Source: Bacteroidota bacterium
GTDB lineage: Bacteria; Bacteroidota; Bacteroidia; Chitinophagales; Chitinophagaceae
NCBI GenBank assembly: GCA_013285915.1
Contig: JABDGS010000003.1
Coordinates: 1 to 64,000, forward strand
Length of the DNA stretch: 64,000 bases
Reading direction: 5' to 3'
The first letter of the stretch is position 1; the number at the start of each line of letters is the position of its first letter. Positions 9,438-19,794 of the stretch are shown in pieces. The translations under genes were made by a program, and so were the position numbers. Below the pieces are notes generated by a model. It searched no databases, had not been told where the DNA came from, and saw nothing but the letters and a program-made list of their open reading frames with translations.

Positions 9438-10715
9438 TTATTTTCCTTCAAATCCTCTAACTAATTTCTCTACCTCTTCCGTGCTTACAGGCGCATGTTT
9501 ATCATCAATATTAATTACGATCATATAACCAATATCGCCCGGTGTAGCAAGAAAGGCATTTATCATATTAAGCTGTGCACTTTCCAGCAAGTGGCCATCA
9601 TCAGTATTCCATATTTCTTTTGCACACAGGCAGCCTGCGGTTGGTGAAATTGGATAATAAGATTTGCCTTTAAAATAATCCGGGTTAAGTGTAGTGCCAT
9701 GGGCTATAACAGCGCTGCGGCCAACCCTGCCTGCATAGTAGGCCTCGGTTATAGGTGTGTAGTGTTGCCATGAAGAAGGCAACTGGTTTAAATAATTTGT
9801 AAGGCTGTCTTTTGTGTTATCAAATGCATCACCCCAATATGCTTCATCATCCTCAAAAGGCATTACCATTTGTATATTAGGTGTGGGCCCTAAGAAATTA
9901 TTGTGCGATATATCGAGTCCCGTAATACTAAATATACCCTGGGGCGTATTGCCATCTGTTATAAAATATGGCAGGTTACTTGCTGCCCTTGCCAATTGCT
10001 GAAATACCAATAACCTGCCTGCACTGTCCCGTGCAAAGCTGCCGTCTGCATTTTGTAAGACTGCGAGACCGGGATAATCCCTGTTCCACCTTTGTAAAGA
10101 ATAAATTGTTTTTTGGTGCAACTCTTTTTGATGGTTAAATAAATCATTCAAAGGCGGCACCCTTGTTTTGAGATAGGTACTGTGGTTGGTGATGTAGTCT
10201 TTCAACTGCCTCAAAATATTATTCTGCGAACCTGGAAAATGTTTGTTAAGCATCGCCAGCAATGTCTGTCCTTTAATTGGCGTAGCATCTCCTGCAAAAA
10301 GGTATAACGCCTGCATGGCAAAAAGCCTGGGATTGGTTTCCTTTAACAACAATTTCTTTACATCATCCTCATAAACACCGGGATATAATCCATATAGTGA
10401 TTCAAGAAATGCAGCCTTAGTAGAATACTGCAAGCTATCATATTGATTAAAAAGCGTCCTTAACCCTGCTTCAACATGTGGCGATTTTATCATGAATTGT
10501 GTTACCGCATAGCAAGCACTTGCGTAATCGTACTCAGTGTTGCTGTCAAGTGGTACGGAAAACGCATTGTTAACCGCAGTATCATGCAGGTACTTATCAA
10601 ACCGTTGCCGGTTGGCCTGCAAAACATAATTGGTTTGAATAGATGCCTGCTGCACCTGGGCAAAAATATTACTCAAGCAAAACAGGCATACCATTGATAA
10701 AGCCACAAACTTCAT
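9438..10715 (-). CDS. Hypothetical secreted protein
   Basis: Long ORF with signal peptide; C-terminal HGT...SPTAGCLC segment. Confidence 0.6.
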   Translation of the reverse strand: MKFVALSMVCLFCLSNIFAQVQQASIQTNYVLQANRQRFDKYLHDTAVNNAFSVPLDSNTEYDYASACYAVTQFMIKSPHVEAGLRTLFNQYDSLQYSTKAAFLESLYGLYPGVYEDDVKKLLLKETNPRLFAMQALYLFAGDATPIKGQTLLAMLNKHFPGSQNNILRQLKDYITNHSTYLKTRVPPLNDLFNHQKELHQKTIYSLQRWNRDYPGLAVLQNADGSFARDSAGRLLVFQQLARAASNLPYFITDGNTPQGIFSITGLDISHNNFLGPTPNIQMVMPFEDDEAYWGDAFDNTKDSLTNYLNQLPSSWQHYTPITEAYYAGRVGRSAVIAHGTTLNPDYFKGKSYYPISPTAGCLCAKEIWNTDDGHLLESAQLNMINAFLATPGDIGYMIVINIDDKHAPVSTEEVEKLVRGFEGK

Positions 10716-10811
10716 CGTGCAAAGATAACTATAGCGGCTGTGCTGCCCGACTAATCGCCTATTTACCGACCACTTTACTAAATATCTTAAAGTTTTTATA
10801 ACAAGTAACCC

Positions 10812-13643
10812 CTACCCTTTCAATATTTTTACTGGCTTATCCAGTCCAGTGGGCCCATACAACTCACCGCCGCTCCATTCCTGCGCAGCTTTATTGTTCT
10901 TTAGTGATTTTGTATAAGCCCCAAGCGTAGTGGTTATTTTAATGCTTATTTGGTTATCGCCTTTGTGTACTGCATTACTTATATCATACACATGATTACC
11001 GTACCAGCGCGTGCCTATTTTTTGGCTGTTCACTTCAAGTTCGCTTACATCGTAAATATGGCCCAGCGACAATAATGTTTTGCCACCAAGATTGTTTAAC
11101 GGAATTGTTTTGCTGTAGGTAATAGTACCGGAAAAATCTTTTGTTTCTTCTCTTTTTTTCAGGTCGATTAAAGTATCAAGCGCAAGTTGCTTTGTTGTAC
11201 CATCAAAATGTTTTAGTGCCAATTGCCATGGCCCATTTATAACCATTTCCTGTAAGCTGGTTGCGTCAACGGGCACGTACATATCACCACTTTTTTCGTT
11301 ATCAAACACAAGCAATTTTGTTTCTGACGGTCCGAGCGTAATATTCAATACGCCGTTCTTCACCGGGTATAATAATCTTTCCCCCGTTTCTGCATTCCAT
11401 AACCATGCAGTTTTGTTAGTGTTAAACGATGCCTTAAAGCTGTGCAATTTGGCCGCACTATAATTGGTAAAATAAAAAATGCCCCTCTCGCCATTTTTAT
11501 AATACAACTGGCTTACATGAATAACCGGGTTGCTGATGGTTATATAAGGCGTTATATTAAATCGTTGTTGTATGTTACGATACCACGTAATCAAATCTTT
11601 CTCTGGCGCGGCCACTATACCTGCTGTTTTCGGGTGGTTAGAAAGAATTGTTTTGCTTATTGTTGCAATCTCTTCGCTCTTTTCTTTGTAACCAGCCAGG
11701 CCAGAAGAAAGGTGCGGTGTTTTCGCAATAAAAATAACTTTACCACCGGCATCGGCAAATTGTTTAATTGCCCTTGCCGTTTCAGGCATTACTGTTTCAA
11801 CCTCAATTAATATTAATGTTTTGTAGCTGCGTGAACTAAAATTAATGGAGCCATTGCCAATATTTGACTGTTGTAAAACCTTTTCTGAAATATAATCACA
11901 GCCGTTGCCATTTTGATGGATGGCTTCCCAAACCTTGTGCACATATTTTGGATAAGAGACATTAGGAAATGGGTCGCGCTGAAAGCCATATTTTGAAGCA
12001 AGATCAGCCAGGGGATGCAGTACCGCAATATCAGCCTGCATTACACTATTTTGAAATACTGATGACATCCGCGCTTTATAGGTGCTCCATAATTTAAAAT
12101 AAGGCCACCACGTATTACGCTCGTTAAAAAAGCTGCCATAGCGCAACCAGCCTGGGAAAGGCGCTTCCAGCGGCGTATAGTTAAAGCCATGCAGGATAGA
12201 ATGTGTTACCCCTGATAAATTACTTTGGTCGCCTGTGATTTTGACACGCTCTAAAGTTGTGCTGAATATCTGGCCAGTATTGGTCATCTCTTCGCAGCTA
12301 ATAACCTGTTTATTGCTTAAATGCCCTGCAGATGAAACAAATTTATTTACCATAGTATAATTCCGGCCGCTAAAGTCTCCTTCCTTTTCATCAAATTCTT
12401 CAATTTGCGGTACCCAAATCCAGGTTTCACATTCGGGTATATCAAGCTGCATGCTGGCATCAATGGCGTTACAATCCATTCCATAAGCCTGCATGCGACT
12501 TTTTACACCTTGCTTTTTACACCAGGCCGTGAATGTACCCACAAATCTTTCTTCAAAGAGGGCCTGTTTTGTATGTAAAAAATCGTACCGGGCGCGGTTT
12601 ATTTGTGCCTGTAGTTCCGGTGAAAACGTACTGCCATATTTTTCTTTTACAGCATTACCCATCTCACCAACTTTAAACAAAATAAAAGGGAAATACTGCT
12701 CAATATCGTATCCTCTGCGTTGTTTAAACTCTTCAAAAAAATCATCGCACCAGTTGGCGCCTTCCAGTTCAATACTATCCGTAAAAAATGCCCTGAAGTA
12801 ATTATTTAAAGGGCCAAGCCTGCGCGTGAGTAACTCCCCAAAATGGTCAAGATAGTTTTGTACTGCTACTTGGTCGTAATGGTTAATTACAGGGCCTTTC
12901 GCACCAAGTGCGCCCTGTATCACACGCTGAAACCCGTTTACTTTTACCAGGTAGTATAGCACATAATCGCCTGCAGGTACTTTTACAGTTATTGAATCGT
13001 TACCAACCTGGTCGTCTAACGATACCCCCGGCGTAAATTCATTCATTACTGCAGGGGCAAGCCGCAGCATAAATAAAGTGCTCACTTTGTTTTCATAATT
13101 GCTTGGCGGTTCAACGCTGTTAACCAGCTCAGTTTTATTAAATGTGTATGTTTGGCCACCTTTTAGGTTTTTTGTACCGAGTATGATTATTTGCGATTGT
13201 TCATTTCGCGGCACATGCTCACCGCCAAAAGGCCAACCCGAACCTATTATCATGTCGCAGGTAATGCCTTTCTCTTTCGCACCTTTCACCGTGGCTTCCA
13301 CAACATCAAGCCATTCCCCGCTGCCCCATGTTAACTCTTTTATACCAATTGCATCTGCATTTTCATTCCACTTTATCGGGTTTATTTCAACACCGCCAAT
13401 GCCGGCATCTTTCATTACGTCCAGTTCACGCAATGCTTCCTCTTTGGTTACACGGTCGCCATTCCACCACCAGCGCACAAATGGCTTATGATAGTTACGC
13501 GGATTTACAAACATTTCATACGTTTCGTCATTTACAGCCGCGCTTTTATCAATGGATAATACGCCTGCTTTTGCCCCTTTCAGTAATGGCAGGGCAGACG
13601 CAGTTGTAAGTGATGCAAGCTTTATAAACCGTCTTCTTTTCAT
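10812..13643 (-). CDS. Glycoside hydrolase, GH106 (alpha-L-rhamnosidase)-like
   Basis: MKRRRFIKLASLTTASALPLL Tat-like signal; VRWWWNGDRVTKEEALRELDVMKDAGIGGVEINPIKW; long multi-domain protein. Start likely at the internal ATG 13643. Confidence 0.75.
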   Translation of the reverse strand: MKRRRFIKLASLTTASALPLLKGAKAGVLSIDKSAAVNDETYEMFVNPRNYHKPFVRWWWNGDRVTKEEALRELDVMKDAGIGGVEINPIKWNENADAIGIKELTWGSGEWLDVVEATVKGAKEKGITCDMIIGSGWPFGGEHVPRNEQSQIIILGTKNLKGGQTYTFNKTELVNSVEPPSNYENKVSTLFMLRLAPAVMNEFTPGVSLDDQVGNDSITVKVPAGDYVLYYLVKVNGFQRVIQGALGAKGPVINHYDQVAVQNYLDHFGELLTRRLGPLNNYFRAFFTDSIELEGANWCDDFFEEFKQRRGYDIEQYFPFILFKVGEMGNAVKEKYGSTFSPELQAQINRARYDFLHTKQALFEERFVGTFTAWCKKQGVKSRMQAYGMDCNAIDASMQLDIPECETWIWVPQIEEFDEKEGDFSGRNYTMVNKFVSSAGHLSNKQVISCEEMTNTGQIFSTTLERVKITGDQSNLSGVTHSILHGFNYTPLEAPFPGWLRYGSFFNERNTWWPYFKLWSTYKARMSSVFQNSVMQADIAVLHPLADLASKYGFQRDPFPNVSYPKYVHKVWEAIHQNGNGCDYISEKVLQQSNIGNGSINFSSRSYKTLILIEVETVMPETARAIKQFADAGGKVIFIAKTPHLSSGLAGYKEKSEEIATISKTILSNHPKTAGIVAAPEKDLITWYRNIQQRFNITPYITISNPVIHVSQLYYKNGERGIFYFTNYSAAKLHSFKASFNTNKTAWLWNAETGERLLYPVKNGVLNITLGPSETKLLVFDNEKSGDMYVPVDATSLQEMVINGPWQLALKHFDGTTKQLALDTLIDLKKREETKDFSGTITYSKTIPLNNLGGKTLLSLGHIYDVSELEVNSQKIGTRWYGNHVYDISNAVHKGDNQISIKITTTLGAYTKSLKNNKAAQEWSGGELYGPTGLDKPVKILKG

Positions 13644-13755
13644 ATTCATACCTGTAGATTGAAAATGATCTGGAAAGATAGGTACCAGTTGCATCTGTTC
13701 AAAATACTGCACTTACTTTCTATTTATTATCTTGTACAGGTTTTAAATACACGTT

Positions 13756-14553
13756 ATGATAAAATTGCTTGGCCTGCCTTATGACGGTAATTCATCTTTT
13801 TTAAAAGGCCCCTCACTCGCGCCGCCACGCATACGCCTGGTGGATAAAGACGGGTCTGCCAATGCTGCCGCTGAAAATGGCATTGATATTATTGATGGCG
13901 AAACTTATATAGATGCTGGCGATATTACTTTTAATAACTGCAGCCCGGCAGAAGCATTCATCCGTATAAAAGATGCCGTTATAAAGCAACTTGCAAATGG
14001 CGATAAGCTGCTTTGTTTTGGCGGCGACCATTCAGTAACATACCCTGTTATTGAAGCGTTTACAAATAAATACGCTAACCTGCACATATTGCACCTTGAT
14101 GCACATGCAGACCTTTATGGCAATTTTGACGATAATCCATATTCTCACGCTTCACCTTTTGCGAGAATAATGGAACAGGGTAAAGTACGATCTTTGATCC
14201 AGGTGGGTATACGTACCCTAAATGCACACCAAAAACAACAGGCAAAAAAATTTGGGGTGAGCGTTATTGAGATGAAGAACTTCAGCTTTGATTTTATACA
14301 ACACTTGCAGGGGCCTTTATATATTTCATTAGACATGGATGTGCTGGATCCTGCATTTGCACCGGGCATATCGCACCATGAGCCTGGTGGTTTAAGTACC
14401 CGCGAATTGCTGAAAATTTTACAGGCAATTAAAGTACCTGTTGTTGGGGCCGATATTGTAGAATATAACCCCACCCGCGACATAAATAATGTTACTGCCA
14501 TGGTGGCCTGCAAACTATTTAAGGAGCTTGTTGCGGTTATGATGCAGGTTTAA
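13756..14553 (+). CDS. Arginase/agmatinase/formiminoglutamase family protein
   Basis: GGDHSVTYP, DAHADLY and SLDMDVLDPAFAPG motifs. Confidence 0.88.
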   Translation: MIKLLGLPYDGNSSFLKGPSLAPPRIRLVDKDGSANAAAENGIDIIDGETYIDAGDITFNNCSPAEAFIRIKDAVIKQLANGDKLLCFGGDHSVTYPVIEAFTNKYANLHILHLDAHADLYGNFDDNPYSHASPFARIMEQGKVRSLIQVGIRTLNAHQKQQAKKFGVSVIEMKNFSFDFIQHLQGPLYISLDMDVLDPAFAPGISHHEPGGLSTRELLKILQAIKVPVVGADIVEYNPTRDINNVTAMVACKLFKELVAVMMQV

Positions 14554-14704
14554 AAATCTGGCGGTTTGCGGTTTGCACCATAAGCAAGCGACCGCTTATC
14601 TTCAGCTTTCTTGTTTCGGTTGCCTTAATTCCCGCTTGGGCACGGTATGCACGCGCGTTATATCTCAATATTGTATTTTAACGCCTATTCCTTCACCAAA
14701 AAAC

Positions 14705-15799
14705 ATGCGCATGTTAAAATCACTATTCGCTACAACAGCGGTTGCATTACTATCTATTGCAACTGCAACAAACAGCCACGCACAAGGTATAACTGTACCC
14801 CGCCCAAGTGCTGCTGCCACGGTTACACAAACCATAGGTATTTCTACAGTAACGGTTAAGTATTCAAGGCCATCTGTAAAAGGCCGCGAAGTTTGGGGTA
14901 AACTTGTACCTTATGGTTATAACGTACAGCCTTTTGGTGCACAAAATGCTGCCCCATGGCGTGCCGGGGCAAATGAAAACACAACCATTGAGTTTTCGCA
15001 CGATGCTAAAGTGCAGGGGCAAACTGTACCTGCTGGTACTTATGGGTTAACTTTTGTAGTTAACAGCGATAATAGTACCGGTGAGGTTATTTTATCAAAA
15101 GATTCCAGGAGTTGGGGAAGCTTTTTTTATGACCCCGCACACGACCAGATGCGTGCAAAAATTCAATTGCGCGACATACCAATGACTGAATTGCTGACTT
15201 ACGATTTTTTAAATGTTGATCAAAATTCAGGCGAGGTAGTTCTTAACTGGGAAAAGAAGCAGTTTCCTGTTAAGATAGAATTTGCAACGAACGACATTGT
15301 AATGGCAAATGCCAACGAGGAATTAAAAAATGTTATCGGTTTTACCCCGCAAGGCTTTGCCAGCGCAGCAAATTACGCGTTACAGAACAAAACCCATTAC
15401 GAGGATGGGATCAAATGGATTGACCAGGCGATAGCACAAAACAAAACTTTTGCTTATTTAAACACAAAAGCAGGGCTGCTTAGGGCTATGGGCAAGGGTG
15501 ATGATGCTGATAAATTAATGGCTGATGGAATTGCAATAGCGTCAGAAATTGAGCTTAATAATTATGGTTACCAGCTTTTATTAGGCGGACAGGTTGATAA
15601 AGGAATAGAGATACTTACGCTGAATACCAAACGCCATCCTGAAAGCGCCAACGTATGGGACAGCCTGGGTGAAGCCTATGCTACAAAAGGCGATAAAGAC
15701 AACGCTATCAAAAATTTCAAAAAATCTCTTACGCTTAATCCCGCACCGCTGGTAAAAGCCAATTCGGAAAAATTTTTGAAACAGCTTGGAGCGATGTAA
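14705..15799 (+). CDS. DUF2911 domain protein with C-terminal TPR-like repeats
   Basis: VKYSRPSVKGREVWGKLVPYG...WRAGANENTTIEFSHDAKVQG; ANVWDSLGEAYATKGDKDNAIKNFKKSLTLNP. Start likely at internal ATG 14705. Confidence 0.85.
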   Translation: MRMLKSLFATTAVALLSIATATNSHAQGITVPRPSAAATVTQTIGISTVTVKYSRPSVKGREVWGKLVPYGYNVQPFGAQNAAPWRAGANENTTIEFSHDAKVQGQTVPAGTYGLTFVVNSDNSTGEVILSKDSRSWGSFFYDPAHDQMRAKIQLRDIPMTELLTYDFLNVDQNSGEVVLNWEKKQFPVKIEFATNDIVMANANEELKNVIGFTPQGFASAANYALQNKTHYEDGIKWIDQAIAQNKTFAYLNTKAGLLRAMGKGDDADKLMADGIAIASEIELNNYGYQLLLGGQVDKGIEILTLNTKRHPESANVWDSLGEAYATKGDKDNAIKNFKKSLTLNPAPLVKANSEKFLKQLGAM

Positions 15800-15806
15800 A
15801 CACTTT

Positions 15807-15846
15807 GATTGCAGATTGGCGATTACAGATTGCAGATTGCAGATTA
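15807..15846. repeat. Heptamer-period tandem run GATTNNN (about 6 units)
   Basis: gattgca gattggc gattaca gattgca gattgca gatta, immediately after the stop of the DUF2911 gene. Confidence 0.85.
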
Positions 15847-15890
15847 ATGCGAGGAATTGTAATAGCAACCGGCAATTAAATTCTTTTGAT

Positions 15891-15923
15891 AAAAGCCCGA
15901 AGCCTTACCCGCTTCGGGCTTTT
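15891..15923 (+). terminator. Rho-independent terminator after the DUF2911 gene
   Basis: aaaagcccgaagc-cttaccc-gcttcgggctttt perfect 13-bp stem plus T run. Confidence 0.9.
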
Positions 15924-16023
15924 TTTACGGTTAAACCTTTGTACGATATTTTGATTGTCAATTGTGCACTTATGGTTATGTAGCCAACCTTATGTAACTT
16001 AATGCGGCAAACCGGGATAAAAC

Positions 16024-16827
16024 ATGGAGCACATTGACTATACAGCAAAAAAAATACATTCACTAATACAGGTTGATGGTAATATGCAAAAACATCAATG
16101 GCAAAATGCCCACTGGAGCAAACGCTTTGTTGACATGGTGACAGGCCAACCCGGCATGTATAATACACAAACTGCCTTATTATGGAATAACACACACCTG
16201 TATATTGCGTTCATCGCCGAGGAACCTTTTGTTGAAGCCTTACAAACAGAAAGGGATAGTATTGTTTTTTTAGAGAACGACCTTGAAGTATTTATTGATG
16301 GCGGCAACTGCTATTATGAACTTGAAGTAAATGCAGCCAATACTGTTTACGAGGTATTTTTTATTTGGAAAGACGCTTATACAAAGGGCAGTAAGTTTGA
16401 TGTGCCCGAGTTTGATGTACACCACCCGCAGGTATACGCTTTTGGCGGCGATTACGACCGGAGCGGTGCTACCTTCTGGAAAGGCACGCACCCACGCGGC
16501 ATTCGCTGGGCATTTACCAATTTTGATATGCCAGGCCTGCAAACAGCCGTGCAAGTTGATGGTACATTAAATGATAATAGCGATATTGACAAGGGCTGGA
16601 GCCTCGAGATAGCTGTACCATGGAGCAGCCTGCAATTGCTGGCCAGCGGCAGAAACATACCACCGGTTCATGGCGAGGTATGGAGTATGTTTTTGGGCCG
16701 GTTTCAAAAACTAATGGCTGGCGGCAGGGAAATTACACCACACCCGGCGATGGCTTTAAACAGTCATGGCATATACGACACGCATTTACCGGATAAGTGG
16801 AGCAGGATTTTGTTTGAAGAATACTAA
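16024..16827 (+). CDS. Carbohydrate-binding family 9-like protein
   Basis: WNNTHLYIAFIAEEPFVEALQTERDSIVFLENDLEVFIDGGNCYYELEVNA...LEIAVPWSSL. Confidence 0.85.
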   Translation: MEHIDYTAKKIHSLIQVDGNMQKHQWQNAHWSKRFVDMVTGQPGMYNTQTALLWNNTHLYIAFIAEEPFVEALQTERDSIVFLENDLEVFIDGGNCYYELEVNAANTVYEVFFIWKDAYTKGSKFDVPEFDVHHPQVYAFGGDYDRSGATFWKGTHPRGIRWAFTNFDMPGLQTAVQVDGTLNDNSDIDKGWSLEIAVPWSSLQLLASGRNIPPVHGEVWSMFLGRFQKLMAGGREITPHPAMALNSHGIYDTHLPDKWSRILFEEY

Positions 16828-16886
16828 TATTAGCATGAAACTTGTGACGGCAAAAGTTAGACCGAATAAACGGCATGATTTATTAA

Positions 16887-16894
16887 TACCTTTG
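16887..16894 (+). promoter_or_regulatory. Possible Bacteroidota -7 promoter element (TAnnTTTG)
   Basis: tacctttg 20 bp upstream of the PPK2 ATG; matches the Bacteroidota housekeeping -7 consensus, -33 element not convincing. Confidence 0.35.
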
Positions 16895-16913
16895 CATAAC
16901 AAACGGTAACACT

Positions 16914-17804
16914 ATGAAAGAACCTGTTAATGCTGATAAGTATCGTGTGAAGCCAGGATCAAAAGTTTTCTTGAAAGATTTTACAACAGACCAAAAGAAC
17001 AAAAATTATACTAAGGAACAGGGTGAGAAACTTTTACTGGATGGCCTTGAGCAGCTTTCTACCATGCAGGATAAACTGTACGCCAGCCAAAAATATAGCT
17101 GCCTGATAATTTTGCAGGCTATGGACGCGGGCGGCAAAGACAGTACCATTAAACACATAACAAGCGGTCTTAACGCAACGGGGGTCAGGGTAAGTAATTT
17201 TAAAGTACCTACTACGGAAGAACTGAACCATGATTTTTTTTGGCGCCACTATAAAGCACTGCCTGAACGTGGGCAGATCGGCATTTTTAACCGGTCGCAC
17301 TATGAGAATGTTTTAGTAACAAAGGTGCATCCTGAATTATTGCTGAAAGAAAAATTACCAGGGATAAATTCAGCAGACGACGTACATAAAAAGTTTTGGA
17401 AGCAACGCTATGAACAGATAAATAATTTTGAGCAAAACATTGTTGAGAATGGCACCATTATGCTTAAGTTTTTTCTGCATGTTTCAAAGGATGAGCAGAA
17501 GAAAAGGTTTTTAGAACGCATTGATAACCCGAAAAAAAACTGGAAATTCTCGGTTGCTGATCTAAAAGAGAGAGAATATTGGGATGCCTACCAAAAAGCC
17601 TACGAAGAAGCATTAACTCATACCTCAACCAAATATGCGCCCTGGTATGTAATACCGGCTGATGATAAATGGTATTTGCAATTGGCAGTTGGCTCAATAA
17701 TTAACAGTGAATTTGAAAAGCTAAAATTGTCTTATCCTAAAATATCGAAGGTTGAAAAAGCAGAATTGCTTAAGGCAAGAGAGGAATTACTAAAAAAGAA
17801 GTAA
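16914..17804 (+). CDS. Polyphosphate kinase 2 family protein (PPK2)
   Basis: LQAMDAGGKDSTIKHI, GQIGIFNRSHYENVLVTKVHPE, KKNWKFSVADLKEREYWDAYQKAYEEAL. Confidence 0.92.
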   Translation: MKEPVNADKYRVKPGSKVFLKDFTTDQKNKNYTKEQGEKLLLDGLEQLSTMQDKLYASQKYSCLIILQAMDAGGKDSTIKHITSGLNATGVRVSNFKVPTTEELNHDFFWRHYKALPERGQIGIFNRSHYENVLVTKVHPELLLKEKLPGINSADDVHKKFWKQRYEQINNFEQNIVENGTIMLKFFLHVSKDEQKKRFLERIDNPKKNWKFSVADLKEREYWDAYQKAYEEALTHTSTKYAPWYVIPADDKWYLQLAVGSIINSEFEKLKLSYPKISKVEKAELLKAREELLKKK

Positions 17805-17846
17805 TACTGTTTTTCCAACCGAAAGCTAATACTTACACACAGGTAA

Positions 17847-18746
17847 TTACTCAATTGAAATGCTTGTTGTGTGAGTATTTGTATTTATAGTATTGCATAC
17901 CCCTTTAAAGTAGCCCACACATTCGGCAAGGCCAGGCAGCGGATCTTTCGCATCTATTTCATGCTCAAAGCTGCAGTAGCCGGCATACCCTTTTTTATAC
18001 AGCACTTTAACCAGGGCCGGTATGTCAATAACACCCCTGCCAAGCTCAAGGCTTTTGCCTTCTTTTGCTGCTTTGGTAACATCTTTAATATGCATGTCCA
18101 TTATCCTGTCATGGTATTTTGCAAAGGCATCCGCAGGGCTAATATTGTCCCGTTGGGTGTGCCCAATATCAAGGCACAGCCCCATGCGGCTGTCAAGCTT
18201 TCTTATATGTTCGTACACATCGCCGGGTGTAGGGTACACAGGGTCTTCAGGTCCATGGTTGTGTATGGCAAGGCGTATGTTATATTGTTTTACTTTACCT
18301 TCTGCATAAGGCAGCAGATCGTAAACCGGCGAGCCGACAATCATTTCTACACCCACCATTTTGGCATATTCAAACGCCTGGTCAACGTCCTGTTGTGTTT
18401 TCATATAAATAACGCCTACAGCGTATATGCTTATGCCTGCCTGTGTAAAAGTGTTTACTACTTCTTCAATCTTTTCCTTAGTGCTGTTTAACGGCAACTG
18501 AATATCTTTTAACGAGAATGTTTTTATGTTCACCCGCTGCATCATTGCAATGGCCTGCGGTATAGTTGATTGCGAAAATGTGTACCCGGCAATACCAAGT
18601 TTTAGTGCTGTAACTGCGTTGCTGCTGTATGGTTGCTTTGCCCGTGCGTTAGATAACATTGGTGTAAAACCAGCAGCTGCTGCGCCCATCGCGGCGCGTT
18701 TTAAGAAGGACCTTCTGTTAGACATGGTTAATAGGTTAATATGCAA
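17847..18746 (-). CDS. Sugar phosphate isomerase/epimerase (xylose-isomerase-like TIM barrel), Tat-type leader
   Basis: MSNRRSFLKRAAMGAAAAGF leader; NIRLAIHNHGPEDP...GLCLDIGHTQR...DMHIKDV. Confidence 0.88.
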   Translation of the reverse strand: MHINLLTMSNRRSFLKRAAMGAAAAGFTPMLSNARAKQPYSSNAVTALKLGIAGYTFSQSTIPQAIAMMQRVNIKTFSLKDIQLPLNSTKEKIEEVVNTFTQAGISIYAVGVIYMKTQQDVDQAFEYAKMVGVEMIVGSPVYDLLPYAEGKVKQYNIRLAIHNHGPEDPVYPTPGDVYEHIRKLDSRMGLCLDIGHTQRDNISPADAFAKYHDRIMDMHIKDVTKAAKEGKSLELGRGVIDIPALVKVLYKKGYAGYCSFEHEIDAKDPLPGLAECVGYFKGVCNTINTNTHTTSISIE

Positions 18747-19001
18747 ACAATAAATAAGGCTTTAAAATTATTGAAATAGACTTAAAAAGGGCAAATAAGT
18801 TTTTGCGTTAGCGGTAAACATTGCTGATACAGTTCAATAACATCGTTACCTGTAATCCATCATTGGCCTTTAAGTTGGGGCAGTTTGCCGCCTTTTTTAG
18901 TATGGCCGCCGCTTTGGCATTGCTGTTGGTGGCAAGCCCGCGCAACTTTATGCCCCAATACATCAAACTAAACTGTATTTTTATTTACTTATACGTTTAT
19001 T

Positions 19002-19772
19002 ATGGAGCCCATCATCAGCATAAAAAATTTACGAAAAAGTTATGGCAATAAGCTGGTTTTAAAAGGTATTGACCTTGATATTTATGCAGGGCAGGTTATT
19101 GGCTACATAGGGCCCAATGGCGCCGGCAAAAGCACAACCGTAAAAATATTATGCGGCCTGATAAGCGATTACGAGGGCGGTGTTTATGTAAAGGGGCTTA
19201 ACCTGAAAGACAATGCTACAGCAGTAAAAAGCCATATTGGCTATATACCCGAACTGGCAGAGCTGTATGATGTGCTTACACCTTCTGAGTTTCTTAGTTT
19301 TATGGCAGACTTGTATAGCATGGATTACAAAATTGCACAGGAAAGGATGGCTAAAATGCTGGCAGCTTTTGGCCTGCAGGGCAATATAAATGACAGGATG
19401 GATACATTCAGCAAGGGCATGAAACAGAAAGTGCTTATAACATCAGGCCTGTTACATAACCCTGATATAATTATACTGGATGAACCGCTAAGCGGCCTTG
19501 ACGCAAACAGTGTAATAATTGTAAAAGAACTTATAAGCAAGCTGGCAAAAGAAGGCAAGACTATTTTTTACTGCAGCCACATGATGGATGTTGTTGAAAA
19601 AGTAAGCGACCGTATTGTTTTGATAAATGAGGGGGTAGTTATAGCCAATGGAACGTTTGAAGAACTGCAGCAACAGCAGGGTAATGAAAGCCTGGAGAAA
19701 ATATTTGCCCACCTTACCGCAAAAGAATCTTTGAATGATGCCGCTGACCAGTTAATGAACGCTTTTAATTAA
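19002..19772 (+). CDS. ABC transporter ATP-binding protein
   Basis: GPNGAGKSTTVKIL Walker A, FSKGMKQKV signature, IIILDEPLSGLD Walker B. Confidence 0.95.
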   Translation: MEPIISIKNLRKSYGNKLVLKGIDLDIYAGQVIGYIGPNGAGKSTTVKILCGLISDYEGGVYVKGLNLKDNATAVKSHIGYIPELAELYDVLTPSEFLSFMADLYSMDYKIAQERMAKMLAAFGLQGNINDRMDTFSKGMKQKVLITSGLLHNPDIIILDEPLSGLDANSVIIVKELISKLAKEGKTIFYCSHMMDVVEKVSDRIVLINEGVVIANGTFEELQQQQGNESLEKIFAHLTAKESLNDAADQLMNAFN

Positions 19773-19794
19773 CCCGGCATTTTAAACTTAGTAC

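Noticed and set aside
17871-18491. 206-aa plus-strand ORF antisense to the sugar isomerase gene
   Set aside because: Mirror of a recognised TIM-barrel gene; composition (Cys/Phe/Tyr/His rich) unlike real proteins.
18821-19051. 76-aa ORF upstream of and overlapping the ABC ATPase gene
   Set aside because: Overlaps the ABC ATPase N-terminus in another frame; weak coding character.
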